NCBI GenBank assembly: GCA_031266635.1
Contig: JAISAN010000265.1
Location: forward strand, 1 to 17,340
Length of the DNA: 17,340 nucleotides
Reading direction: 5' to 3'
Source: Treponema sp.
GTDB lineage: Bacteria > Spirochaetota > Spirochaetia > Treponematales > Breznakiellaceae
Shown: one piece after another, positions 8,137 through 14,146 of the stretch
Layout of the letters: every line of letters starts with the position of its first letter
Numbering within the stretch: position 1 is the stretch's first letter
Position numbers and translations under genes: made by a program
Notes under the pieces: model-generated
Told to the model about the DNA's origin: nothing
Database searches by the model: none
What the model saw: only the letters and a program-made list of their open reading frames with translations

Positions 8137-9201
8137 ATGAATGAGGAGTATACCCGCAGGATAGAAAAAATTGAAGCTGTACTGGATCAATGGCTCCCCC
8201 CTGTTCCCAATGCTTCCTGGGCGCGGATGGTTTTTCCCGGCCTTAGGGATATGGTTCAGGACGAACTGCTTGGCTCTCTGACCCGGCCGGGCAGGGACCT
8301 TCTCTCCCGGGGGGGGAAACGCTGGCGGCCTCTGCTGATGACCCTGGTGTGCGAAAGCCTGGGAGGCGGGGAAGCGGCCCTGCCTCTTGCCCCCCTGGTT
8401 GAATTCTCGCATAACGCCAGCCTTATCCATGACGATATTGAAGATAATTCCGATGAACGCCGGGGTAAGCCCGCGGCGCATATCCTTTACGGTGTGGATG
8501 CCGCCATAAACGGGGGATGTTTCCTTTATTTCCTCCCCCTGCGGTGTATTGAATCCTGGGGGGAAGGGCTGGCCGGGGACTTTCCTCCCGAGGTTCTGGC
8601 GGAGCGAAAGAACCGGCTCTACGCCCTCTGGGGGGAGTATATGCGGAAACTCCACCTGGGGCAGGCTATGGATATTCACTGGCACCGGGATTTTACTTCC
8701 CTCCCCGGCCTTGATGAATACCGGATCATGTGCCGCCTCAAGACCGGATGCCTTGCCCGGTTTGCCGCGGTTCTGGGCGTCAAGGCCGCGGGGGCCGGGC
8801 TGGAGACCGAAGAAGAACGGCTGGGGAAGGCGGCGGAAAATTTTGGGGTTGGTTTCCAGATTCTGGATGATGTAAAAAACCTGACCACCGGAATTCCGGG
8901 CAAAAAACGGGGGGATGATGTGGTGGAGGGGAAAAAAAGCCTCCCCGTTTTATTATATCTGCACCGCCGGCCGGAACGCCGGGAATTTGCCGCCCGTTGT
9001 TTCGCCGCGGCCCGTGACGGGGGAACCGGCGCCCCCGAGGTAGAAGCCCTGATCGGAGAGCTTGAAGCCGCCGGAGTACTGGAAGAAGCCGGAGAACAGG
9101 GGCTTTCTCTGATTAAAGAAGCCGGGGAAGAATTTTCCGTTTTCCCGGCCGGCGGCAAAGAGGTGAATTTGCTTGCGGGTCTTACCGGGCTGTTAAGTTA
9201 A
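8137..9201 (+). CDS. trans-Polyprenyl diphosphate synthase (IspA/IspB-type)
   Basis: The 354-residue protein condenses isopentenyl diphosphate with allylic diphosphates in the isoprenoid pathway (undecaprenyl precursors or quinone side chains). The family motifs appear in order: GGKRWRP (59-65), first aspartate-rich motif HDDIED (Asp99, Asp100, Asp103) followed by ERRGKPAAH, KTG (202-204), second motif FQILDDVKN (Asp244, Asp245), and KRGDDVVEGKKSLP (257-270). The second motif is DDxxN rather than DDxxD. Residues four and five before the first motif are small (Ala94, Ser95), which in this family usually permits products longer than C15; exact chain length cannot be told. I chose ATG 8137 because typical family N-termini begin here. 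An in-frame ATG at 8086 adds 17 non-typical residues. Neither has a clear Shine-Dalgarno site, so the start is uncertain. Confidence 0.88.
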   Translation: MNEEYTRRIEKIEAVLDQWLPPVPNASWARMVFPGLRDMVQDELLGSLTRPGRDLLSRGGKRWRPLLMTLVCESLGGGEAALPLAPLVEFSHNASLIHDDIEDNSDERRGKPAAHILYGVDAAINGGCFLYFLPLRCIESWGEGLAGDFPPEVLAERKNRLYALWGEYMRKLHLGQAMDIHWHRDFTSLPGLDEYRIMCRLKTGCLARFAAVLGVKAAGAGLETEEERLGKAAENFGVGFQILDDVKNLTTGIPGKKRGDDVVEGKKSLPVLLYLHRRPERREFAARCFAAARDGGTGAPEVEALIGELEAAGVLEEAGEQGLSLIKEAGEEFSVFPAGGKEVNLLAGLTGLLS

Positions 9202-9242
9202 GGCTTCAAGTGACGGAATTGCTGATGTTTATAAATTCCAGA

Positions 9243-9271
9243 TTGTCAAATACCAAAAACCGGTATAAAAT
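9243..9271 (+). promoter_or_regulatory. Likely sigma70-type promoter for the M23 peptidase gene
   Basis: TTGTCA (9243-9248) and TAAAAT (9266-9271) are separated by 17 bases in the AT-rich gap between the polyprenyl synthase and peptidase genes. Transcription would start near 9278, at the edge of the inverted repeat 9279-9320. Confidence 0.45.
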
Positions 9272-9278
9272 AGAGATG

Positions 9279-9320
9279 GTTTCAAAATCATCGCCTTTTT
9301 GGACTACCGGATTTTGAAAC
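9279..9320. repeat. 11-bp inverted repeat, possibly a diverged intergenic palindrome
   Basis: GTTTCAAAATC (9279-9289) and GATTTTGAAAC (9310-9320) are exact complements with 20 bases between. The right arm and its flank (ATTTTGAAACGGCTTCAG, from 9311) match 14 of 18 bases of a stretch at the end of the palindrome cluster 13904-14011, suggesting a shared intergenic repeat family. Confidence 0.55.
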
Positions 9321-9387
9321 GGCTTCAGCTTATTTTCAGAATAACCGATCTTGAAATAAGATCTATTTTTAAAATTCGGAGTTTGCC

Positions 9388-10458
9388 GTGTGGGAACATT
9401 TTTCACCGGAACAGCTAGTACGGAAGGGCAGGATTTTCATTCGCAGTGGGGGTCTAATACCGCGCGGCAAAGTAGTTGCTTACGCAACACTAAGGGCGCG
9501 CTTGTTGATCAGGCTGGTCCTGGTTTTTTGCCTGGTTTATTTTGCAGCATCCCTCAGCATTTCCCCGCCCCTCCGGCAGGCCGGTAAAAAAGAAAACACC
9601 GGTTTTGAAATTGGCATGGGCGGCGGCGGGTATCCTGAACATACTATTTCCGAAACGGATATTTTATCCCTTTCCCCGGAGGGGGAGTCCTCAATTTCCG
9701 GTATTCTTGAACCGGAAGTTTTTTCCAAACCCCGGATCCTGCTGTACGATTCTTATACCGTACAAAAGGGGGATATTATCGGTGACATTGCCGAGAAATT
9801 CGGTCTTAACCAGGATACGATCATATCCTGCAATGGAATAAAAAATACCCGGCTTATCCAGATCGGTCAGGTTTTGCGAATCCCCAACCAGGACGGAATC
9901 CTCCATACGGTAAAAAATGGAGACGCCCTTGCGGCCCTGGGCGAAAAATACCAGGCCGATACGGCAGCCATACAAAAGGCAAACGAGCTTTTTTCCGGGA
10001 CTCTCCGCCCTGGTACGGTTCTTTTTATCCCCGGCGCCCGGCTTGACTGGGTAAATTTGCAGGAGATAAATGGGGACCTCTTTATTTGGCCCGTATCGGG
10101 GTATATCACCTCGCTCTACGGGTTCAGGAACAGTCCTTTTACCGGGGTCCGCCAGTTCCATTCGGGACTTGATATTGGTTCTCCCGCCGGCACTCCAATC
10201 CGGGCGGCCATGTCCGGGCGGGTAAGCGCCGTGGGCTGGGACAACAGCTTTGGGAATTATGTAGTGGTGAGCCATCATTCGGGGTACCGGACCCTCTACG
10301 CTCATTTGAGCCTTGTCCGGGTCAAGTCCGGGGCCTATGTGGGAACCGGCGAGCGGATTGGGGACGTGGGCAGCACCGGTCTCAGTACCGGCCCCCATCT
10401 GCATTTTACGGTGTATAAAAACGGCGTTACGGTTAATCCCCGAACCTTGATGAAATAA
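9388..10458 (+). CDS. Membrane-anchored LysM / M23 (LytM-type) peptidoglycan peptidase
   Basis: The 356-residue protein starts at GTG 9388, with CGGAG at 9377-9381 six bases upstream. A basic N-terminus precedes one hydrophobic segment (~38-58), giving a signal anchor with the bulk in the periplasm. Two LysM modules follow, at ~122-166 (YTVQKGD...LRIP) and ~172-215 (HTVKNGD...LFIP); these bind peptidoglycan. The M23 metallopeptidase domain (~232-356) keeps its zinc ligands and catalytic residues: His258 and Asp262 in HSGLD, His306 in YAH, and His337/His339 in HLH. An active endopeptidase that cuts peptide cross-links during cell-wall growth or division is expected. LysM plus M23 also occurs in NlpD-type amidase activators, but those have degenerate zinc sites, whereas this one is intact. 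It is flanked by its own promoter-like gap on each side. Confidence 0.9.
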   Translation: MWEHFSPEQLVRKGRIFIRSGGLIPRGKVVAYATLRARLLIRLVLVFCLVYFAASLSISPPLRQAGKKENTGFEIGMGGGGYPEHTISETDILSLSPEGESSISGILEPEVFSKPRILLYDSYTVQKGDIIGDIAEKFGLNQDTIISCNGIKNTRLIQIGQVLRIPNQDGILHTVKNGDALAALGEKYQADTAAIQKANELFSGTLRPGTVLFIPGARLDWVNLQEINGDLFIWPVSGYITSLYGFRNSPFTGVRQFHSGLDIGSPAGTPIRAAMSGRVSAVGWDNSFGNYVVVSHHSGYRTLYAHLSLVRVKSGAYVGTGERIGDVGSTGLSTGPHLHFTVYKNGVTVNPRTLMK

Positions 10459-10481
10459 TATCTGCATAATTGATCAACCGC

Positions 10482-10510
10482 TTGACAACTCTGTTAATTT
10501 ATATTAGCTT
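10482..10510 (+). promoter_or_regulatory. Candidate promoter of the small beta-barrel gene
   Basis: A perfect TTGACA -35 box (10482-10487) is followed 17 bases later by TAGCTT (10505-10510). The latter keeps only the three most conserved -10 positions. A TATTAG box at 10502 is the alternative. The ATG is 29 bases farther on. The -10 region overlaps a palindrome. Confidence 0.45.
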
Positions 10511-10520
10511 GAGCTAACAT
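10501..10520. promoter_or_regulatory. Palindromic operator candidate overlapping the -10 box
   Basis: TTAGCT-TG-AGCTAA (10504-10517) is a perfect 6-bp-arm palindrome; including flanks, 8 of 9 arm positions match (10501-10520). Its place over the -10/start region suggests a repressor site, inferred from position only. Confidence 0.4.
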
Positions 10521-10538
10521 AATTTTAAGGAGATGTCT

Positions 10539-11321
10539 ATGAAACGCACTTTCTTGTTTTTTCTCGTGCTGGTTCTTGCCTGCGGTTTCCTTGCGGCCCA
10601 GGAAGAAGATGAAGGAACCGGTCTTAGCGCCGGTCTTGAATTGGGCCTTAACAATGCCACCAGCGATGACGGCCGTTCTGTTTACCTAATGCCCAATGTG
10701 GTTTATGAAAAATCCTTTGATGATCTGGATGTCTTTGTTGAAGGGGATTATACCATCGAATTTGACGGGGAAAACGAGACGATCCAGACCTTCTATCTGG
10801 AAGAAGAACTGGGCTATAATCTGCATTTTGGGGATGCCTCGACCCTGACGCTGATCCTCAACAACACCCTGACGTTTAACCTGGGCACTGGGCAGACCAT
10901 CAATCTGGCGGAAGATGGTACTCTGGACCCGGCCCTGAAATTTACCCAGGGCTTTGATTTTGGCGACCTCTATGGTCAGATTGGTTTTCCCGTTGCGTAT
11001 CCCGCTGCCGGTTTTGGCCTGGAATTTATTGTGGGCTATGCCGCCGCTTTCGGTTTAGGGGCGGAGCTGACCTGTAATTACGGCGTGGAGCCCGATGCCG
11101 AATATAGTGAAACGTCACTGCTCCTCAGTTATGAAAACGGCCCGATCTACGGGGAAGTGGAAGTTGCCGCCGACGGGGAGTTTAAGGTTTGGACGATCAC
11201 CCCCGAATTTGACTACAGTATCGGCAGTTTTACCGTCTATGTGGGTGCGGAATTGGGCGAATTGGGCTCTGACGAGGACTTTGTCTTTTCACCCTTCCTG
11301 GGAGTTTCTTACAGCTTTTAA
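10539..11321 (+). CDS. Small outer-membrane beta-barrel protein
   Basis: I place the start at ATG 10539, giving 260 residues, because AAGGAG (10527-10532) is six bases upstream; an in-frame ATG at 10533 abuts that site and cannot use it. A signal peptide (KR, long Leu/Phe-rich core) is probably cut before Gln at LAA|QEEDE. The mature chain is acidic and glycine-rich, with repeated two-residue-alternating strands such as DDLDVFVEGDYTIEF and GPIYGEVEVAADGEF, and ends FLGVSYSF, the terminal-aromatic outer-membrane signature. The length suits an 8-12-strand barrel. No family is recognised. It is monocistronic, with its own promoter-like region and terminator; the palindrome over its -10 suggests regulated expression. 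Confidence 0.75.
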   Translation: MKRTFLFFLVLVLACGFLAAQEEDEGTGLSAGLELGLNNATSDDGRSVYLMPNVVYEKSFDDLDVFVEGDYTIEFDGENETIQTFYLEEELGYNLHFGDASTLTLILNNTLTFNLGTGQTINLAEDGTLDPALKFTQGFDFGDLYGQIGFPVAYPAAGFGLEFIVGYAAAFGLGAELTCNYGVEPDAEYSETSLLLSYENGPIYGEVEVAADGEFKVWTITPEFDYSIGSFTVYVGAELGELGSDEDFVFSPFLGVSYSF

Positions 11322-11327
11322 GCGGTA

Positions 11328-11370
11328 ACCGGCCTGCGCCGCGGATTCCCCTCTACGGCGCGCCGGTTTT
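11328..11370 (+). terminator. Terminator after the small beta-barrel gene
   Basis: ACCGGCCTGCGCCG (11328-11341) pairs with CGGCGCGCCGGT (11356-11367), with a two-base bulge around a 14-base loop, then TTTT. It lies seven bases after the stop codon. The stem is GC-rich but the T run is short. Confidence 0.65.
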
Positions 11371-11444
11371 GCCGGTTAATGAAGCTCCCCGCCGGGCAAG
11401 CTTTTGGCGTGCAAGCCTCTTCCGTATTGGCGGGCTCCTGGGTA

Positions 11445-11747
11445 TTAGACCTCACTGCGAATAACCGACTCAACCAGATTCAGAAATTCAGGGTCCAGCG
11501 GCTCTTGCGCCGCCGTACCGGGGCTCAAAGCCTGGTTGTTGATAAGATGAATTCCGTTCTCTTCCAGGATGATCTCCTGTTGCGGTTCCTCCGGCGCTTT
11601 GTCTTTCTCCGGCATCTCTAATATTTCAGGATCTGTGCTTGTTTCAAGGCAAAAAGGTCTATAGAGGACTGCCAATCCCCGGTCTTCGCGGAATTCTTCA
11701 AGGCCGTTTTTACCGGGCAGCAGGTTTTTTGAATTTATTGAAGTTGC
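11445..11747 (-). CDS. C-terminal extension of the acidic sensor-like protein, reachable by a -1 frameshift
   Basis: Reading one base back at the A10 run (11748-11757) continues the upstream protein for 100 more residues, from Ala-Thr-Ser to Glu-Val-stop, with no stop between the run and the end. The extension has the same acidic character as the preceding tail and contains LEENGIHLINNQAL then LDPEFLNLVESVIRSEV. The first part resembles the NDIPYITESGGL...DLDSVM stretch already in the main frame (residues ~529-551), so it looks like genuine coding sequence of the same gene. It has no convincing start signal of its own: a TTG at 11675 and an ATG lie inside, without a ribosome binding site. It could be reached by ribosomal or transcriptional slippage, belong to a gene broken by one base, or reflect a homopolymer miscount. 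Confidence 0.65.
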   Translation of the reverse strand, partial: ATSINSKNLLPGKNGLEEFREDRGLAVLYRPFCLETSTDPEILEMPEKDKAPEEPQQEIILEENGIHLINNQALSPGTAAQEPLDPEFLNLVESVIRSEV

Positions 11748-13870
11748 TTTTTTTTTTCGCTCTCTGTTTTTTCCGTGGAAATTGCCGGTTCCCCGGATTC
11801 CATATCCACCGGTTCCAAATCCTCCAAGTCTTCCAATTCGTCCAGGCCGGTCTCTGAAAAGACGGCTTCCGGTAATCCGTCGGCCGTCGGGTCTGCGGGG
11901 GCAATTTCTTCGGTTTCTTCGAGGTCCGGTTCTATGGCAATATTTGCGATATTCGACAGCATGGTCGTGACGGGAGATACAATTTCAAAATCCGTATCCA
12001 GGGGATCTTCCTGTTCGTCGGCCTCATCCAGTTCCGTTACCGGGCTGAACTCTATTTGACTGGCAAGCGCCGCAAGATCCTCCAGGGGACTGGTTGAGGA
12101 AACAGAACTGGTTTCCGGTTCTTCCGGCCCTTTGGCTTCTTCAAGCTCCCCGTCCTCCGCGTCCAGTTCTTCCAGTTCTTCCAGTTCGGCGGGTTCGTCA
12201 TCGGCGCTTAGGGTGCTCATGACCGAATCAAGGTCCTGATCCGCCAAATCCAGGCCGCCGGACTCCGTAATATAGGGAATATCATTATCTTTCAGGGCAA
12301 GGGAGTCTTTGTCCGGGGCGGAAGCCTTTTCTGCCGCCGCCAGGAGACCGCCGGATTGGACCGGTTCATCTTCCCCGGCATCTGTTAGTTCTTCCAGCTC
12401 CTCCACCGGTTCGGCGGTATCCGCCGCTTCTTCCGGTCCGCCAATTTCTTCCAGTTCCTCAAGCTCTTCGGCCTCTTCCGGCTCTTCAATTTCTTCCAGT
12501 TCCTCAAGCTCTTCGGCTTCTTCCGCCGCTTCGGCCTTGCCGGCGGGCTTTGCCGGAACCGCGGCGGGGGGCTCCGGCTGTACGGCAGGGGAGGGGGTAG
12601 GAAGCCCCGGCGCCGCCTGGAGGATCCGGTTCAAAATACTCTGGAGTTTTTCTTCATCAATACCGGTTCCGGCGTTTCTGCGGCCGCCGATGACGGTAAG
12701 GAGTTCATCCCAGGATTTATCAATCAGGGAATCAATGTCCTCTTCGGAACGCCGGCCCTGGCTGGTCCTGATGCCCCGTTTGACTTCGGCGCGGATATCC
12801 TCCCGGCGTTGTTCCAGTTCCCGGAGCCAATGGGTCCAGTCTACATCCCCTTTACGGTCATAATATTGTTCAATAAGGGAAATCTGGAGGCCCTTCAGCC
12901 GGTTTTGGATAACCGTCAGGGTATCCTGCCGGATATTGAAGGAGAAAAATATCGCCAAATATAAGGTAAGGAAAACGGAAACCAGGAGTATTACCTTCAT
13001 GGTTGGGGGAAAGGCAAGGAGATTTTCGTTTACCAGGCGGCCGACAAAAATCCCCTGATCGGTTTTTGAGGATACCAGGGCCAGGGTGGTTTCTGACGCC
13101 GCGGAATTCAGGGGAGTAAGAGAGAGAAAACCCTCGTTCCAGACCGAAGAAATCCTGGACAGGATATTGGTCCGCGCCGTACCCGGCAGACCGGATACAA
13201 TTCCCGGCGGACTGGCAATAATGAAGACATCTTCCCCCGCCTTGATCCGGCCCTTGCCGATAAGCCGTTCCGTTACCGCCCGGACGGAGATGGTAAACAG
13301 CGCCGTTCCCCGGTATACCTCAAGGGAATCGTAAAAGGGAAAGGAGAGAACAATCCGCTCCCGTTCCTCATCAAAGGTATATTTTATTGATCCCTGGGCG
13401 GGAACTTCTACCGTATCAAACGGGATATTGCCGGGGTCTTCGTTGTAATTACGGTAGGCAACGGACAGACGATCCTGGCTCTGAACATCCTGGGCCGCGG
13501 TGGAAAAATGGACCCGGATCCCCCCGGAATCAACAAAACGCACCGACTGAAGCCCCCCCAGGGACTCCAGAAGCACTCCATAAAGCCTGGTTCGTTCAAA
13601 AATGTCTTCGGCGCTTTGGTTGGGGAGTATACTGCGCCGGACCGCCGGTTCGTTCAGGGTTTCTGAAAAACGGTTTTGTAATTCGATTAGAAAATCCCGG
13701 ACAGTCTCACTGTCCAGGCTGACCTCGCGGTTTAGCGATTTGGTGATAGCGGGATTGTAAAAACGCGCTTCTACCAGATCGAATAATCCGGTATAGGCCA
13801 GAACCGCGAATCCGGCAAAGAGGAAAACGGAAATTAGAAGGCTCAAAGCCGCTTTCTGAGATACGGTCAC
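11735..13870 (-). CDS. Two-TM sensor-like protein with Glu-rich cytoplasmic tail
   Basis: In the zero frame this is 711 residues, starting at GTG 13870 with AGGA seven bases upstream on the minus strand. A transmembrane helix spans ~8-30, an extracytoplasmic domain ~31-288, a second helix ~291-313, then a charged cytoplasmic helix region to ~420. Residues ~425-705 are low-complexity, Pro/Ala then Glu/Leu-rich, including two copies of a 15-residue EEAEELEELEEI unit. The TM-sensor-TM layout resembles Cache-type receptors, but I see no HAMP, chemoreceptor, kinase or cyclase output, so signalling is unproven; a structural or polar scaffold role is equally possible. The frame stops four codons after the start of an A10 tract, just past AAA-AAG, while the -1 frame stays open for 100 more codons. 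If that is used, the protein is 808 residues. Family unknown. Confidence 0.8.
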   Translation of the reverse strand: MTVSQKAALSLLISVFLFAGFAVLAYTGLFDLVEARFYNPAITKSLNREVSLDSETVRDFLIELQNRFSETLNEPAVRRSILPNQSAEDIFERTRLYGVLLESLGGLQSVRFVDSGGIRVHFSTAAQDVQSQDRLSVAYRNYNEDPGNIPFDTVEVPAQGSIKYTFDEERERIVLSFPFYDSLEVYRGTALFTISVRAVTERLIGKGRIKAGEDVFIIASPPGIVSGLPGTARTNILSRISSVWNEGFLSLTPLNSAASETTLALVSSKTDQGIFVGRLVNENLLAFPPTMKVILLVSVFLTLYLAIFFSFNIRQDTLTVIQNRLKGLQISLIEQYYDRKGDVDWTHWLRELEQRREDIRAEVKRGIRTSQGRRSEEDIDSLIDKSWDELLTVIGGRRNAGTGIDEEKLQSILNRILQAAPGLPTPSPAVQPEPPAAVPAKPAGKAEAAEEAEELEELEEIEEPEEAEELEELEEIGGPEEAADTAEPVEELEELTDAGEDEPVQSGGLLAAAEKASAPDKDSLALKDNDIPYITESGGLDLADQDLDSVMSTLSADDEPAELEELEELDAEDGELEEAKGPEEPETSSVSSTSPLEDLAALASQIEFSPVTELDEADEQEDPLDTDFEIVSPVTTMLSNIANIAIEPDLEETEEIAPADPTADGLPEAVFSETGLDELEDLEDLEPVDMESGEPAISTEKTESEKKKQLQ
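11748..11757 (-). other. A10 slippery tract (A AAA AAG in frame)
   Basis: Ten consecutive T on the plus strand read as GAA AAA AAA AAG on the coding strand. The last seven bases form A AAA AAG in the zero frame, the same heptamer used for -1 frameshifting in E. coli dnaX (established knowledge). The zero-frame stop TAA follows three codons later (11735-11737). Confidence 0.75.
12442..12531 (-). repeat. 45-bp tandem repeat, two copies, encoding Glu-rich 15-mers
   Basis: The stretch beginning CAATTTCTTCCAGTTCC occurs at 12442 and again at 12487, a 45-base period. It encodes two near-identical 15-residue units of EEAEELEELEEI followed by EEP or GGP. The period is a multiple of three, so copy-number change would keep the frame. 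Confidence 0.8.
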
Positions 13871-13903
13871 TCGCTTGTCCTGAAAAGATTCCGGGAACCT
13901 CTG

Positions 13904-14011
13904 AAAACTTCAGTTTTTGGAACAGCCGAGCTTGTTCCAAAACCCGGTTGGTTTTGGGACAACCTCATAAATCTAAGGTTGCTGTTCCAAAAACTGAAGT
14001 TTTGGAACAGC
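13904..14011. repeat. Cluster of alternating TTTTGGAAC palindromes
   Basis: The 108-bp block carries five copies of a TTTTGGAAC-like core in alternating orientation. Arms 13904-13926 and 13981-14003 are 23-bp perfect complements. Between them, 13932-13944 pairs with 13950-13962 (13 bp, one mismatch, five-base loop). The arm at 13981-13992 can instead pair with 14000-14011 (12 bp perfect, seven-base loop). The long-range and local foldings are mutually exclusive. The block lies between the divergent sensor-like gene and hflX, and would be in the leader of the former if its promoter is at 14026-14053. It may be a REP-like element or a regulatory leader. Confidence 0.85.
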
Positions 14012-14025
14012 TTCTGTTGCCTTGC

Positions 14026-14053
14026 ATTTTATTATCGGCGTTTTCCACCGCAA
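14026..14053 (-). promoter_or_regulatory. Possible promoter of the sensor-like gene
   Basis: On the minus strand TTGCGG (14053-14048) and TAAAAT (14031-14026) are 16 bases apart in an AT-rich gap. Transcription from here would include the palindrome cluster in a leader of roughly 150 bases. The boxes are imperfect and the call is tentative. Confidence 0.3.
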
Positions 14054-14146
14054 ATAGAGTCAATTTCAAATTTAAATACCCCGCCTGCGGTTTTTAAACA
14101 ATTCTATTAATGAGTATAAACGAAAGATTGTTTTTATGCTATCGAG

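Noticed and set aside
9388..10458. Degenerate NlpD-type amidase activator
   Set aside because: The zinc-binding HxxxD and HxH motifs and the YAH histidine are all intact, so an active peptidase is more likely.
9691..10467. 258-codon open frame antisense to the LysM/M23 gene
   Set aside because: The sense strand has intact LysM and zinc-site motifs; the antisense product has none.
10533..10538. ATG at 10533 as start of the small barrel protein
   Set aside because: It directly abuts the AAGGAG site; ATG 10539 has correct spacing.
12309..12863. Serine-rich open frame opposite the Glu-rich tail
   Set aside because: Poly-Ser is simply the complement of GAA/GAG-rich codons; no start signal or family.
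13904..14011. CRISPR-like array or insertion-sequence ends
   Set aside because: The repeats alternate in orientation with irregular spacing, no cas or transposase gene is near, and no target duplication is seen.
14081..14095. CCGC-CT-GCGG followed by T5 as a terminator
   Set aside because: The stem is only four pairs with a two-base loop, too weak and far from any plus-strand gene end.
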